Shown piece after piece: positions 1-8,827 of a stretch of 64,000 nt of DNA. The translations under genes and the position numbers were made by a program. The DNA is from Buchnera aphidicola (Microlophium carnosum) (GTDB lineage: Bacteria > Pseudomonadota > Gammaproteobacteria > Enterobacterales > Enterobacteriaceae), in NCBI GenBank assembly GCA_011752475.1, contig CP048747.1:124001-188000 (forward strand), read 5' to 3'. The notes under the pieces are model-generated. The model did not search any database. It had not been told where the DNA came from and saw nothing but the letters and a program-made list of their open reading frames with translations. Each line of letters opens with the position of its first letter. Within the stretch, counting starts at the first letter, position 1.

Positions 1-1
1 C

Positions 2-2143
2 AGACAATATTTTAAATATTTTATGCCTGATTTTATGTATCCTGTAATTGGAGGAAGAATTTTAGTTCCCTTTAATTCTAAATGTATTATAGGTATCGTA
101 GTCGCTTTTTATAAAAAAAATGATATAAGTAAACTAAATTTTAAATATGTTAAAGCATTGATTGATACTAAGTCACTTTATACCAATATTATATTAGATC
201 TTATTAATTGGATCAATAAACATTGTCATTGTCCTATTGGGAATTTATTTTTTTCAATTTTACCAAAGATCTTACGTTCTAGTCATGTTATAAAAAATAA
301 ATATATTTGTCAGTGGAGTATAACAAAAAAGGGTCAAGAATTAGATTTGAATTGTTTGAAAAGAAAAAAAAGACAATTATATACTTTGCTTTTTTTAAAA
401 AAAACAAATATTTTAAGTACTGAATTAAAAAAATATAACTTATCTCATGTGATTTTAAAGAAATTAGAAAATCAAGAGTTATGTACAAGAAATATTAATT
501 ATGAAGTATTTTTTAAAAAAAAAACATTTATACTAAAGAATGTTTTTTTCAATAAAAAAATATCAATTGTTCTTGATAATATTTTAATAAGAAAACGTTT
601 TTCATCTTGGTTGTTAACCAAAATTAATTTATATTCTAAAGTTAAATTTTATTTGGGTTTAATTAATTCAGTATTATATCAAGAGATGCAAATTTTAATC
701 TTAGTTCCTTACATTAAAAATATAAATATCATTTTAGTTTTTTTAAAAAAATATTTTAATGTATCTATTGATATAATGCATTCAAAATTAACTAGTACTA
801 AACACTTTAAAAATTGGATTAGAACAAAAAATGGTGAAAATTCTATTGTTATTGGTACAGGAACAAGTATTTTTTTACCTTTTTTAAAATTAGGTGTTAT
901 TATTGTTCTTGAAGAACATAACTTGCAATACAAGAGTACGGATCAATGCAGATATAATATTAGAGATTTAGGGATATTGAGAGCATATAAAGAAAATATA
1001 CCTATAATTTTAGACTCAGAAACTCCATCATTAAAAACATTGTATAATATTTTGCACAAAAAGTGTTTTTATATTGAATTAGAACAATATAATTATATAA
1101 ATCAATTAAATCATCGTATTATTGATTTAAAAAAAGACAAAATAAAATTTGGTTTATCTTTAACTTTAATAAATGAAATTTATAAAAACTTTAAAAAGAA
1201 ACAAGTTTTATTAATTTTTAATAAGTTTAGTTTATTTTTTTTTGTATTAAAATGCAATAAATGTCATTGGATATTTGAATGTAGTAGTTGCAATCATTAT
1301 TTAGAAATTAATCAATATCGTAATATTTTGTTTTGTAAATTTTGTTTAACTTACATTAAAAAACCAATTTTTTGTTATAATTGTGGATATGTTTCTTTAG
1401 TGGCAATAAATATAGATATAGAAAAAATTCAAAATAAAATACGGGATATTTTCCCAAATATTCCATTATTTTTCTTATTAAATAAAAAACATATAAATAA
1501 AAAAATATTCAATATAAAGATTTTTGAATTTTCTATTTCTAGTCCTTGTATTATTATTGTAACAGAAGAAATTGTTCAACATTGCTATTTTCCTCATATC
1601 AAATTAATTGTCTTAACTTGTATTGATAATTATTTTTTATCTTTTAACTTCCGATCCATAGAATATTTTGCTCAATTTTACATCAATTTAACTCAATTAA
1701 CTAGAAATTTAAAAGAGTCATTTAAAATATTAATACAAACATCATTTCCTAATGATCTAAATTTAAAAGAAATATGTAATGACGGATATTATTCGTTTGC
1801 AAGAAAAATATTACTAATTCGAAAACAATTTTTACTACCTCCTTGGAGTTTTCATAGTATCGTTTATTCAGAAAGTGTACGTGCTGAATATAATATAATT
1901 TTTTTAAATTTAATTCGTAAAATACTACAAAAAAAATCTAATAAATACAATTGTTTTTTATGGTTTATAGGTCCTCATAATACATTTGTATTAAAAAATA
2001 AAAAAAAGTATTTTCATAAATTATTAATTCAATGCTCTTCACGTATTTTGCTTAATAATATATTAAATGAATCCATTGATTTAATTGATATTTTTACTAT
2101 TTCTAAACGAGTTAATTGGTTTTTAGATATTGATCCAAATTAA
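2..2143 (+). CDS. priA: Primosomal protein N' (PriA), 5' end cut by window edge, helicase motifs eroded
   Basis: In E. coli PriA recognises stalled replication forks and starts replisome reloading. The frame is open from base 2 and the residues before the first ATG (base 23) still align with the family, so the true start lies outside the window; 706 codons are visible from that ATG against 732 in full E. coli PriA. Counting from base 23, all eight zinc cysteines are kept with exact family spacing (C411, C414, C420, C423, C438, C441, C451, C454). The ATPase motifs are not: the Walker A stretch (residues 200-207) reads KINLYSKV instead of G-V-T-G-S-G-K-T, motif II is LEEH (296-299) instead of DEEH, the GSATP motif is DSETP, and the GRAGR motif is gone. 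Identity is clear from length, collinearity and zinc region. Helicase activity is unlikely; a DNA-binding or assembly role, or early decay, are both possible. Confidence 0.93.
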   Translation, partial: RQYFKYFMPDFMYPVIGGRILVPFNSKCIIGIVVAFYKKNDISKLNFKYVKALIDTKSLYTNIILDLINWINKHCHCPIGNLFFSILPKILRSSHVIKNKYICQWSITKKGQELDLNCLKRKKRQLYTLLFLKKTNILSTELKKYNLSHVILKKLENQELCTRNINYEVFFKKKTFILKNVFFNKKISIVLDNILIRKRFSSWLLTKINLYSKVKFYLGLINSVLYQEMQILILVPYIKNINIILVFLKKYFNVSIDIMHSKLTSTKHFKNWIRTKNGENSIVIGTGTSIFLPFLKLGVIIVLEEHNLQYKSTDQCRYNIRDLGILRAYKENIPIILDSETPSLKTLYNILHKKCFYIELEQYNYINQLNHRIIDLKKDKIKFGLSLTLINEIYKNFKKKQVLLIFNKFSLFFFVLKCNKCHWIFECSSCNHYLEINQYRNILFCKFCLTYIKKPIFCYNCGYVSLVAINIDIEKIQNKIRDIFPNIPLFFLLNKKHINKKIFNIKIFEFSISSPCIIIVTEEIVQHCYFPHIKLIVLTCIDNYFLSFNFRSIEYFAQFYINLTQLTRNLKESFKILIQTSFPNDLNLKEICNDGYYSFARKILLIRKQFLLPPWSFHSIVYSESVRAEYNIIFLNLIRKILQKKSNKYNCFLWFIGPHNTFVLKNKKKYFHKLLIQCSSRILLNNILNESIDLIDIFTISKRVNWFLDIDPN

Positions 2144-2308
2144 AATTAAATAGAATACATATGTTAAGAAATAATTATTGATTTTATATTTTACTCATTG
2201 AAGTTTTAATGAAATTAGAATAAAATATTTTTTAAAAAATATAAAATCTAAATCCATTTATAGATAGTTTTTGATTTGTAAAAAATTAATATTAAAAAAG
2301 AGGTTTTA

Positions 2309-3577
2309 ATGAGTGAATTTAATTTAATTAAAAGATTACGCAATAGAGGATTAATATCTCATATTACTAATGAAGATAATTTAAGTACACTCATTCAAAA
2401 TAAAAGAATTTCTTTGTATTGTGGTTTTGATCCTACAGATGAAAGTCTTCATATAGGTCATCTTTTACCTTTAATTACTTTAAGAAGATTTCAAATAGCA
2501 GGTCATAGACCTATAGTACTCGTAGGAGGAGCTACAAGTTTAATTGGAGATCCTAGTTTTAAAGAAAAAGAACGTATTTTTAATACTAATAATAATATTA
2601 ATAAATGGACAGAAAAAATTAGCAAACAAATTTCTTCTTTTTTAGATTTTAATTGTGGGGAAAATAGTGCTTTGTTATTAAATAATAATATATGGTTTAA
2701 TAATATTAATATATTATCTTTTTTACGAGATGTTGGAAAATATTTTTCAATTAATACTATGATCAATCGGGCAGCAGTGAAAAAACGTATTACAAGACCA
2801 GATCAAGGTATTTCATTTACAGAATTTTCTTATAATTTATTACAAGCATATGATTTTTTTATTTTAAATAAACAATATGAAGTAGTTCTGCAAATTGGGG
2901 GAGCTGATCAATGGGGCAATATTTCTTCAGGGATGCATTTGATACACCGTAGATCTAAGAAAGAAGTATATGGTTTGACTGTACCTCTTCTTATACAATC
3001 TAATGGCATGAAATTTGGTAAAACAGAATCAGGAACTATATGGTTAGATGCAAATAAAACTAGTCCTTATAAATTTTATCAATTTTGGATGAATATAGAA
3101 GATGAAAACGTCTATCATTTTTTAAAGATTTTTACTTTTATAAAGATAGTAGAAATCAATAAAAGAGAACAAAAAAAGCACATTAATAATCAAATCATTG
3201 ATGACAAGTCTTTTCTTGCAAAAAATATTACTCAGTTAGTACATGGAAAAGAAAATTTATTAGCAGTAGAAAGAATTACAGAATTCTTATTTTTTAAAAA
3301 TATTACTAATATTCAAGAATCTGATTTTCAGCAATTAAAAAAAGATGGTATACCATTTATTAAAGTCAATCAAATGAAAGATTTACAAGAAGCATTAGTA
3401 TTAACTTCATTAGCACAATCTCGTACTCAAGCTAAAAATATGATAATTTCAAATTCTATATCTATCAATACTCAAAAAATAAGAAAAAATCATATTTTTA
3501 ATAACCAAGATAAATTGTTTGGGAAGTTTACTTTATTATCTAGAGGTAAAAAAAATCATTCTTTGTTATGTTGGTAA
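2309..3577 (+). CDS. tyrS: Tyrosyl-tRNA synthetase
   Basis: Charges tRNA-Tyr with tyrosine in the cytoplasm. The 422-residue product matches the length of E. coli TyrRS (424). The class I HIGH signature is seen in SLHIGHLLPL near residue 50, and the KMSKS-equivalent KFGKTE lies near residue 235. The C-terminal 80 residues form the S4-like tRNA-binding domain (QSRTQAKNMI stretch). A clear AAGAGG ribosome binding site sits just before the ATG. It is preceded by a 165 bp gap after priA in which I see no gene, and it converges on sufA with only 7 bp between the stop codons. Confidence 0.98.
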   Translation: MSEFNLIKRLRNRGLISHITNEDNLSTLIQNKRISLYCGFDPTDESLHIGHLLPLITLRRFQIAGHRPIVLVGGATSLIGDPSFKEKERIFNTNNNINKWTEKISKQISSFLDFNCGENSALLLNNNIWFNNINILSFLRDVGKYFSINTMINRAAVKKRITRPDQGISFTEFSYNLLQAYDFFILNKQYEVVLQIGGADQWGNISSGMHLIHRRSKKEVYGLTVPLLIQSNGMKFGKTESGTIWLDANKTSPYKFYQFWMNIEDENVYHFLKIFTFIKIVEINKREQKKHINNQIIDDKSFLAKNITQLVHGKENLLAVERITEFLFFKNITNIQESDFQQLKKDGIPFIKVNQMKDLQEALVLTSLAQSRTQAKNMIISNSISINTQKIRKNHIFNNQDKLFGKFTLLSRGKKNHSLLCW

Positions 3578-3584
3578 TTTATTT

Positions 3585-3977
3585 TTAATTTATTGAAAAA
3601 CTTTCGCCACAACCGCAAAAATTTTCTAATTTAGAATTGTAAAACTTAAATATTTGATTAATATTATTTTTCACAAAATCTATTGTCACTCCTGCTAAAA
3701 ATGGTATATCTTTAGAATATATATATACGAGAATATTTTTATAAAAAAAACTTATTTCTTTTTTATCTTTTTCTTTTTTAAAATCTGAAGATTTTACTAA
3801 TTTCATAGTATAGCGGAAGCCTGCACATCCTGATTTTTTTACACTTAATCTTATCCCTATATTATCAGAATTTAAATTAATTAGAAATAATATTTGTTTT
3901 ATGGCATTGTTAGTTATTAAAATATTATTCCATATATTTTGATTTGGTAAATAAGTACTAGCCTTATCTTTATTCAT
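3585..3977 (-). CDS. sufA: A-type iron-sulfur cluster carrier, SufA-like
   Basis: A small scaffold or carrier that hands Fe-S clusters to apo-proteins. The 130-residue product has the three ligand cysteines of the A-type family: C51 in SGCAGF, and C121 and C123 in the C-terminal CGCGESF. The stretch NQIFKF and the GCAGF motif resemble SufA more than IscA or ErpA. The neighbour argument agrees: in E. coli ydiK and sufA are close neighbours, and here ydiK lies divergently next to it. A GAGGAC ribosome binding site precedes the start. None of the other suf genes (sufBCDSE) is in this window, so the protein probably serves another assembly pathway. IscA-type naming cannot be excluded without a phylogeny. 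Confidence 0.88.
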   Translation of the reverse strand: MNKDKASTYLPNQNIWNNILITNNAIKQILFLINLNSDNIGIRLSVKKSGCAGFRYTMKLVKSSDFKKEKDKKEISFFYKNILVYIYSKDIPFLAGVTIDFVKNNINQIFKFYNSKLENFCGCGESFSIN

Positions 3978-4213
3978 AATGTCCTCTTTTTGTAAAATAT
4001 ATTTATAGAAATAAAAAAAATGAATTGAGATATGCTTCTATTGTCAATGAGTATTTGTATATTAAACAATATTATTTTTTATTAATTATTTTTATAAATT
4101 TTGATGTTATAATTATTTTATATTTCTATAGAAATATAAAATTTTTTTATAAAACTACATTAATTTTACAAGAAATTATTTATAATATAAAAATATTGAG
4201 GTACAAACATTAT

Positions 4214-5296
4214 ATGCAAAATCCAAAAGAGAAAATGGATTTATCGCAGTCTATTTTATCACTAATATTTATTATTTCTATAGGTGTAATAAGTTTTTTA
4301 GTAATTCATCCATTTATGTTGGGATTTTCTTGGGCGAGTATGATTGTAATTGCTACTTGGCCTATTATGTTAACAATACAGAGATTTTTAGGTGGACAGC
4401 GTTCACTCGCAGTAATGGTGATGATTATTACTTTACTGCTGTTTTTGATTATTCCAATATTTTTTTTAGTAAACAGTTTAATTGCAACAAGTATACCTAT
4501 TATTCATTGGTTTAGCTCAAATATTTTAGAATTTCCAGAATTAGTATGGCTTCAAGATATTCCCCTGATTGGTAAAAAAATATTCATTAATTATCAAGAA
4601 TTATTAGATAGTGATGGAGGTGAGTTAATTCGTGAAATAAGACCCTACATGGGACGTACAACTGAATTTGTTATACTGCAAGCTAAAAATTGTGGATTGT
4701 TTTTTGTACATTTAATATTAATGCTATTTTTTAGTGCTTTACTGTATTGGAATGGTGAAAAAATCAGTAATATTATTCATCGTTTTGCATATCGTATTAG
4801 TGCAAAAAATGGGTATACTATTATTTTACTAGCAACTCAAGCAGTGAGAGCTGTTGCATTAGGTGTTGCAGTAACAGCTTTCATACAAGCTCTTTTGTCT
4901 GGTATAGGATTATTGATTTCTGGTATTCCTATTTGGGCTTTTTTAATGATAATAATTTTTTTCTCTTGTTTAATACAGATAGGACCGTTGCCTATTTTAA
5001 TACCTTCTATTATATGGCTGTATTGGAATGATGATACTACTTGGAGCACAATATTATTAATTTGGAGTTGTTTGGTATTCATACTTGATCATATACTTAG
5101 ACCGTTTTTTATACGTCTAGGAGCTGATTTACCTATTTTATTGACTTTATCTGGAGTATTGGGTGGTTTAGTGACTTTTGGAATACTTGGTTTATTTATT
5201 GGTCCAGTAGTATTAGTAATATTTTATCGTTTAATAATATCATGGATGTATGGAATTTCAATTACATCTTTTTTAGAAAATACATCGTTAAAATAA
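4214..5296 (+). CDS. ydiK: YdiK, AI-2E/PerM-family membrane protein
   Basis: Integral inner-membrane protein of the AI-2E transporter family; its substrate is not established. The product is 360 residues from the ATG at 4214 (E. coli YdiK 370), with about seven hydrophobic segments and the family-typical C-terminal stretch around GPLPILIPSIIWLYW. The frame is open further upstream to a TTG at 4025, but that extension has no counterpart in the family, and a GAGGT ribosome binding site precedes the ATG at 4214, so I use the inner start. Retention in such a reduced genome suggests it matters, perhaps for exchange of small molecules, but that is inference. Confidence 0.93.
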   Translation: MQNPKEKMDLSQSILSLIFIISIGVISFLVIHPFMLGFSWASMIVIATWPIMLTIQRFLGGQRSLAVMVMIITLLLFLIIPIFFLVNSLIATSIPIIHWFSSNILEFPELVWLQDIPLIGKKIFINYQELLDSDGGELIREIRPYMGRTTEFVILQAKNCGLFFVHLILMLFFSALLYWNGEKISNIIHRFAYRISAKNGYTIILLATQAVRAVALGVAVTAFIQALLSGIGLLISGIPIWAFLMIIIFFSCLIQIGPLPILIPSIIWLYWNDDTTWSTILLIWSCLVFILDHILRPFFIRLGADLPILLTLSGVLGGLVTFGILGLFIGPVVLVIFYRLIISWMYGISITSFLENTSLK

Positions 5297-5654
5297 AATT
5301 TTAATTGATATCAAGACAATAGATAAAATAAATACTTTTAATTAAATATAATCTAAATTATGATAATATAGAAGAAATAATTTAGTTATATCTAGAAATT
5401 ACTAAACAGAAAATTAATCATACTATACAACTATAATTTTTTATAGGATTTGATTTTCATTTTTTTCTGTTCGAAACTTCTGTCATATTATTTAAAGTAT
5501 ACTATTAAAAATTCTGCTCCTAATATTATGAATATTATTCTATTGAGTATTTTAAAAACTATTAGAAACAAGATTATGACTAGTTAGTTTTTTTATGATT
5601 GTTATCAAATCTTCATATTCTTTCCAGAATAAAAAAATTCATTTAGAGAACAAA
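5297..5654. other. Intergenic region between ydiK and aroH
   Basis: About 358 bp, very A+T rich. I find no open gene, RNA gene or convincing remnant. It must carry the aroH promoter unless aroH is read through from ydiK, but no clear -35/-10 pair stands out. A single half-site ACTAGTTA at about 5580 resembles half of a trp operator; the other half is absent. Confidence 0.5.
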
Positions 5655-6701
5655 ATGAAAAAAACAGATGAACTACGTACAATACGAATTGATCCATTAA
5701 TAACTCCAGCTGAATTAGCAAAGCAATATGTGATTACTTCGGAAATTATGGACACTGTTATTGCAACGAGACAAAATATTGCTCGCATTATGACTGGAAA
5801 AGATTTGCGATTACTTGTTATAATAGGTCCATGTTCAGTTCATGATCCCATTGCTGCAGTAGAATATGCACATCGATTATATGAATTACGAGTAAAATAC
5901 AAAGATCGTCTTGAAATTGTAATGCGTACATATTTCGAAAAACCGAGAACAGTTGTTGGATGGAAAGGACTGATTTCAGATCCAGATTTAAACGGGACTT
6001 TTCGAGTTAATCATGGATTAGCTGTAGCTCGTAAATTATTGTTAGATATTAATGCATTAGGTATGCCTGCAGCAACAGAATTTCTCGATATGGTTATAGG
6101 TCAGTTTATTGCAGATTTAATTAGTTGGGGCGCTATTGGAGCAAGAACAACAGAAAGTCAAATTCATAGAGAAATGGCTTCTGCATTGTCTTGTCCAGTA
6201 GGTTTTAAAAATGGTACTGATGGTAATATACGAATTGCAATTGACGCGATTCGCGCAGCAAAAGTTCGACATTTATTTTTAGCCCCTAATAAAGATGGAC
6301 AAATGACCATTAATCATACTAGTGGTAATCCATATGGGCATATAATTATGCGAGGTGGTCGTTCTCCTAATTACCATGCTGATGATATTAATTTAGCAGT
6401 AAAACATTTACGTGAGTTTAATCTAGTAGAACATTTAATGATTGATTTTAGTCACGGTAATTGTTTGAAAGAACATCTTCGTCAAAAAAATGTTTCTAAT
6501 TCTGTTTCATATCAAATTTCTCATGGTTCTCGAGCTATATTTGGTGTTATGATTGAAAGCTTTTTAGAAGAAGGTTTTCAAACAGTAACTAATACTCAAC
6601 CATTAATATATGGTAAATCAATTACTGATGCTTGTTTAAATTGGAAGGATAGCACGTTAATTATTAAACAATTAGCAGATGCTGTAGATGCTCGTTTTTA
6701 A
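5655..6701 (+). CDS. aroH: 3-deoxy-7-phosphoheptulonate (DAHP) synthase, tryptophan-sensitive type
   Basis: Condenses phosphoenolpyruvate with erythrose 4-phosphate, the first step of the shikimate pathway and so of tryptophan and phenylalanine supply to the insect host. Starting at the ATG at 5655 (MKKTDELRT) the product is 348 residues, exactly the length of E. coli AroH and collinear with it; the frame is open to an upstream ATG at 5595 but those 20 residues have no counterpart. Family stretches such as IIGPCSVHD, EKPRTVVGWKGL and GARTTESQIHREMASAL are intact. P18, V147, G149 and A177, positions where E. coli AroH mutations are known to relieve tryptophan feedback, are all unchanged. A strong terminator follows directly. 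Confidence 0.97.
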   Translation: MKKTDELRTIRIDPLITPAELAKQYVITSEIMDTVIATRQNIARIMTGKDLRLLVIIGPCSVHDPIAAVEYAHRLYELRVKYKDRLEIVMRTYFEKPRTVVGWKGLISDPDLNGTFRVNHGLAVARKLLLDINALGMPAATEFLDMVIGQFIADLISWGAIGARTTESQIHREMASALSCPVGFKNGTDGNIRIAIDAIRAAKVRHLFLAPNKDGQMTINHTSGNPYGHIIMRGGRSPNYHADDINLAVKHLREFNLVEHLMIDFSHGNCLKEHLRQKNVSNSVSYQISHGSRAIFGVMIESFLEEGFQTVTNTQPLIYGKSITDACLNWKDSTLIIKQLADAVDARF

Positions 6702-6706
6702 TTTAT

Positions 6707-6746
6707 ATGCTAGTCAAAAAAAATTGACTAGCATGGTTTTTTTTTT
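6707..6746 (+). terminator. Rho-independent terminator of aroH
   Basis: Perfect 11 bp inverted repeat ATGCTAGTCAA (6707-6717) and TTGACTAGCAT (6724-6734) with a six-A loop, followed by GG and ten T residues. It begins six bases after the aroH stop codon and is the strongest terminator in the window, so thrS must have its own promoter. Confidence 0.93.
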
Positions 6747-6892
6747 GAAAGTTTGTTGTGCGAAATTTATCTTTATATTCTTGTATATAGAAACTTTTTT
6801 TTATATCAGAATACATACTATATAAATGTTTTATAAATAATTGATTTTTTTATATTAAAAAACGATTAAGATTTTTAATTAAGGACTTAAGA

Positions 6893-8821
6893 ATGCCTGT
6901 AATAAGATTTTTTGATGGAAGTCAGCAGGTGTACGAGCATTCTGTTCCATTGATAGAGATTATTAAAAATAAAAAACCTAATATTATAAAATCTCTTGTT
7001 GCAGTTTCTGTGAATAATCATTTTGCAAATTTTAACGATTTAATAGAAGAAGATTCTTTTATAGAATTTTTTAATCAAACAGATCATAAAACATTAAATA
7101 TTATTCGATATTCTTGTGCACAACTTTTAAGTTATGCGATAAAAAATATATGGTCCTTTTCACAAATTGCGACAAGCAATATTATAGAAAATGGTTTTTA
7201 TTGTGATGTAGATTGCGAAAACAAAATTTCAGAACAAGATCTTATCTTATTAGAAAAAAATATGAATATTCTTATAAAAAAAGAATATAATATTTTAAAT
7301 AAATTAGTCTCTCATGCTGAAGCGAGAAAAATTTTTCAAAAATTTTTTGAGAGATATAAAATTTCTTTAATTGATAAAAAAAACAATTGTGAAAAGAAAA
7401 TTTCTTTGTATTACCATGAAAATTATGTAGATCTTGATATGGGAATGCAAGTTTCTAATATAAAATTTTGTAAATATTTTAAACTTCAGAAAATTGGGGG
7501 GGTTTACTGGGAGAAGAATAAAAAAAATAAAATGCTACATCGTATTTATGGTACAGCTTGGTCTAGTAAGGAGGAACTAGATAAACATCTTAATTATTTA
7601 AATGAGCTCGAAAAAAGAGATCATAGAAGAATTGGAAAATTTCTTCAATTGTATCATATGCAAGAAGAATCTCCGGGTATGATTTTCTGGCATAATAAAG
7701 GTTGGATTATTTTTAATGAACTGCAAAATTTTGTTCGATTAAAGCTAAAAGAGTATCAATATAAAGAAGTTAAAACACCATTATTGATAGATAAATCAAT
7801 TTGGGAAAAAAGCGGACATTGGGATAATTATAAAAATGCTATTTTTACTACATCATCAGAACATCGAGAATATTGTATTAAACCAATGAATTGTCCTGGA
7901 CATGTACAAGTTTTTAATAGCAGATTAAAATCTTATCGAGATTTACCTATTCGTATGGCAGAATTTGGAAGTTGTCATCGTAATGAACCTTCAGGTTCTT
8001 TACATGGACTCATGCGAGTGCGAAATTTTACTCAAGATGATGCTCATATATTTTGTACTAGAGAACAAGTACGCGCCGAAATTAATGATTGTATTAAAAT
8101 GATATATGATATGTACAGCATATTTAATTTTAAAAAAATATTAGTTAAACTATCTACTCGTCCAGAAAAACGTATTGGAACCGATTCTTTATGGGATGAA
8201 TCAGAAAAAGATTTATCTGATATGTTACTAGAAAATCATTTATCATTTGAATATCAATCAGGAGAAGGTGCTTTCTACGGACCTAAAATTGAATTTATTT
8301 TACAAGATTCTTTAGATCGAAATTGGCAATGTGGAACAATTCAACTTGATTTTTATTTGCCATTACGTTTAAATTCGTTCTATATAAATGAAAATAATGA
8401 ACGTCAAGTTCCTGTAATTATTCATCGAGCGATATTAGGTTCAATAGAACGATTTATTGGTATACTCATTGAAGAATGTTCAGGTAATTTGCCAACATGG
8501 TTATCTCCGATACAAGTAGTAATTATTGGTATTACTGATATTAGCTCAGATTATGTTAAAGAATTATTTATAAGATTTTCTGATGTTAACATTCGTATAG
8601 AATCTGATTTAAGAAATGAAAAAATTGGTTTTAAAATTCGTGAACATACACTACGTCGCATTCCTTATATACTAATTTGCGGTAAAAAAGAAATTAGTTC
8701 TAGAAAAATATCTGTTCGAAATAGAAATGGTTATAATTTCGGCATGATTGATATTGATTTTTTTATTGAAAAGTTACAAAAAGAAATTATTACTCGTAAC
8801 TTTTATCAAATGGAGGAATAA
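6893..8821 (+). CDS. thrS: Threonyl-tRNA synthetase with disabled editing site
   Basis: Charges tRNA-Thr. The 642 residues equal E. coli ThrRS in length and align without gaps over the N-terminal part: TGS domain (1-62), editing domain (63-225), class II catalytic core (about 240-530), anticodon-binding domain (530-642). The catalytic zinc region (KPMNCPGHVQ, SGSLHGLMRVRNFTQDD, VPVIIHRAILGS) is intact. In the editing domain all four residues that serve serine removal in E. coli are replaced: H73 is Y, H77 is Q, C182 is D, H186 is Q. AAGGAC precedes the ATG. The gene ends in ATGGAGGAATAA, and its last codons carry the ribosome binding site of infC, as in E. coli. Confidence 0.98.
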   Translation: MPVIRFFDGSQQVYEHSVPLIEIIKNKKPNIIKSLVAVSVNNHFANFNDLIEEDSFIEFFNQTDHKTLNIIRYSCAQLLSYAIKNIWSFSQIATSNIIENGFYCDVDCENKISEQDLILLEKNMNILIKKEYNILNKLVSHAEARKIFQKFFERYKISLIDKKNNCEKKISLYYHENYVDLDMGMQVSNIKFCKYFKLQKIGGVYWEKNKKNKMLHRIYGTAWSSKEELDKHLNYLNELEKRDHRRIGKFLQLYHMQEESPGMIFWHNKGWIIFNELQNFVRLKLKEYQYKEVKTPLLIDKSIWEKSGHWDNYKNAIFTTSSEHREYCIKPMNCPGHVQVFNSRLKSYRDLPIRMAEFGSCHRNEPSGSLHGLMRVRNFTQDDAHIFCTREQVRAEINDCIKMIYDMYSIFNFKKILVKLSTRPEKRIGTDSLWDESEKDLSDMLLENHLSFEYQSGEGAFYGPKIEFILQDSLDRNWQCGTIQLDFYLPLRLNSFYINENNERQVPVIIHRAILGSIERFIGILIEECSGNLPTWLSPIQVVIIGITDISSDYVKELFIRFSDVNIRIESDLRNEKIGFKIREHTLRRIPYILICGKKEISSRKISVRNRNGYNFGMIDIDFFIEKLQKEIITRNFYQMEE

Positions 8822-8827
8822 AGTATT
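8812..8827 (+). promoter_or_regulatory. infC ribosome binding site and AUU start codon
   Basis: GGAGG (8812-8816), inside the last codons of thrS, lies 8 bases before ATT (8825-8827). The codons from ATT onward encode KGGKRIQ, which matches the N-terminus of E. coli IF3 (MKGGKRVQ). The rare AUU start lets IF3 repress its own translation in E. coli; the same arrangement is kept here. Confidence 0.9.

Noticed and set aside
4025..4213. N-terminal extension of YdiK from TTG 4025
   Set aside because: No family counterpart, lysine and tyrosine rich like translated spacer, and a ribosome binding site precedes ATG 4214.
5579..5590. ACTAGTTA half-site resembling the trp operator upstream of aroH
   Set aside because: Only one half of the palindrome is present; in A+T-rich DNA such an octamer can easily occur by chance, and the repressor gene is not in view.
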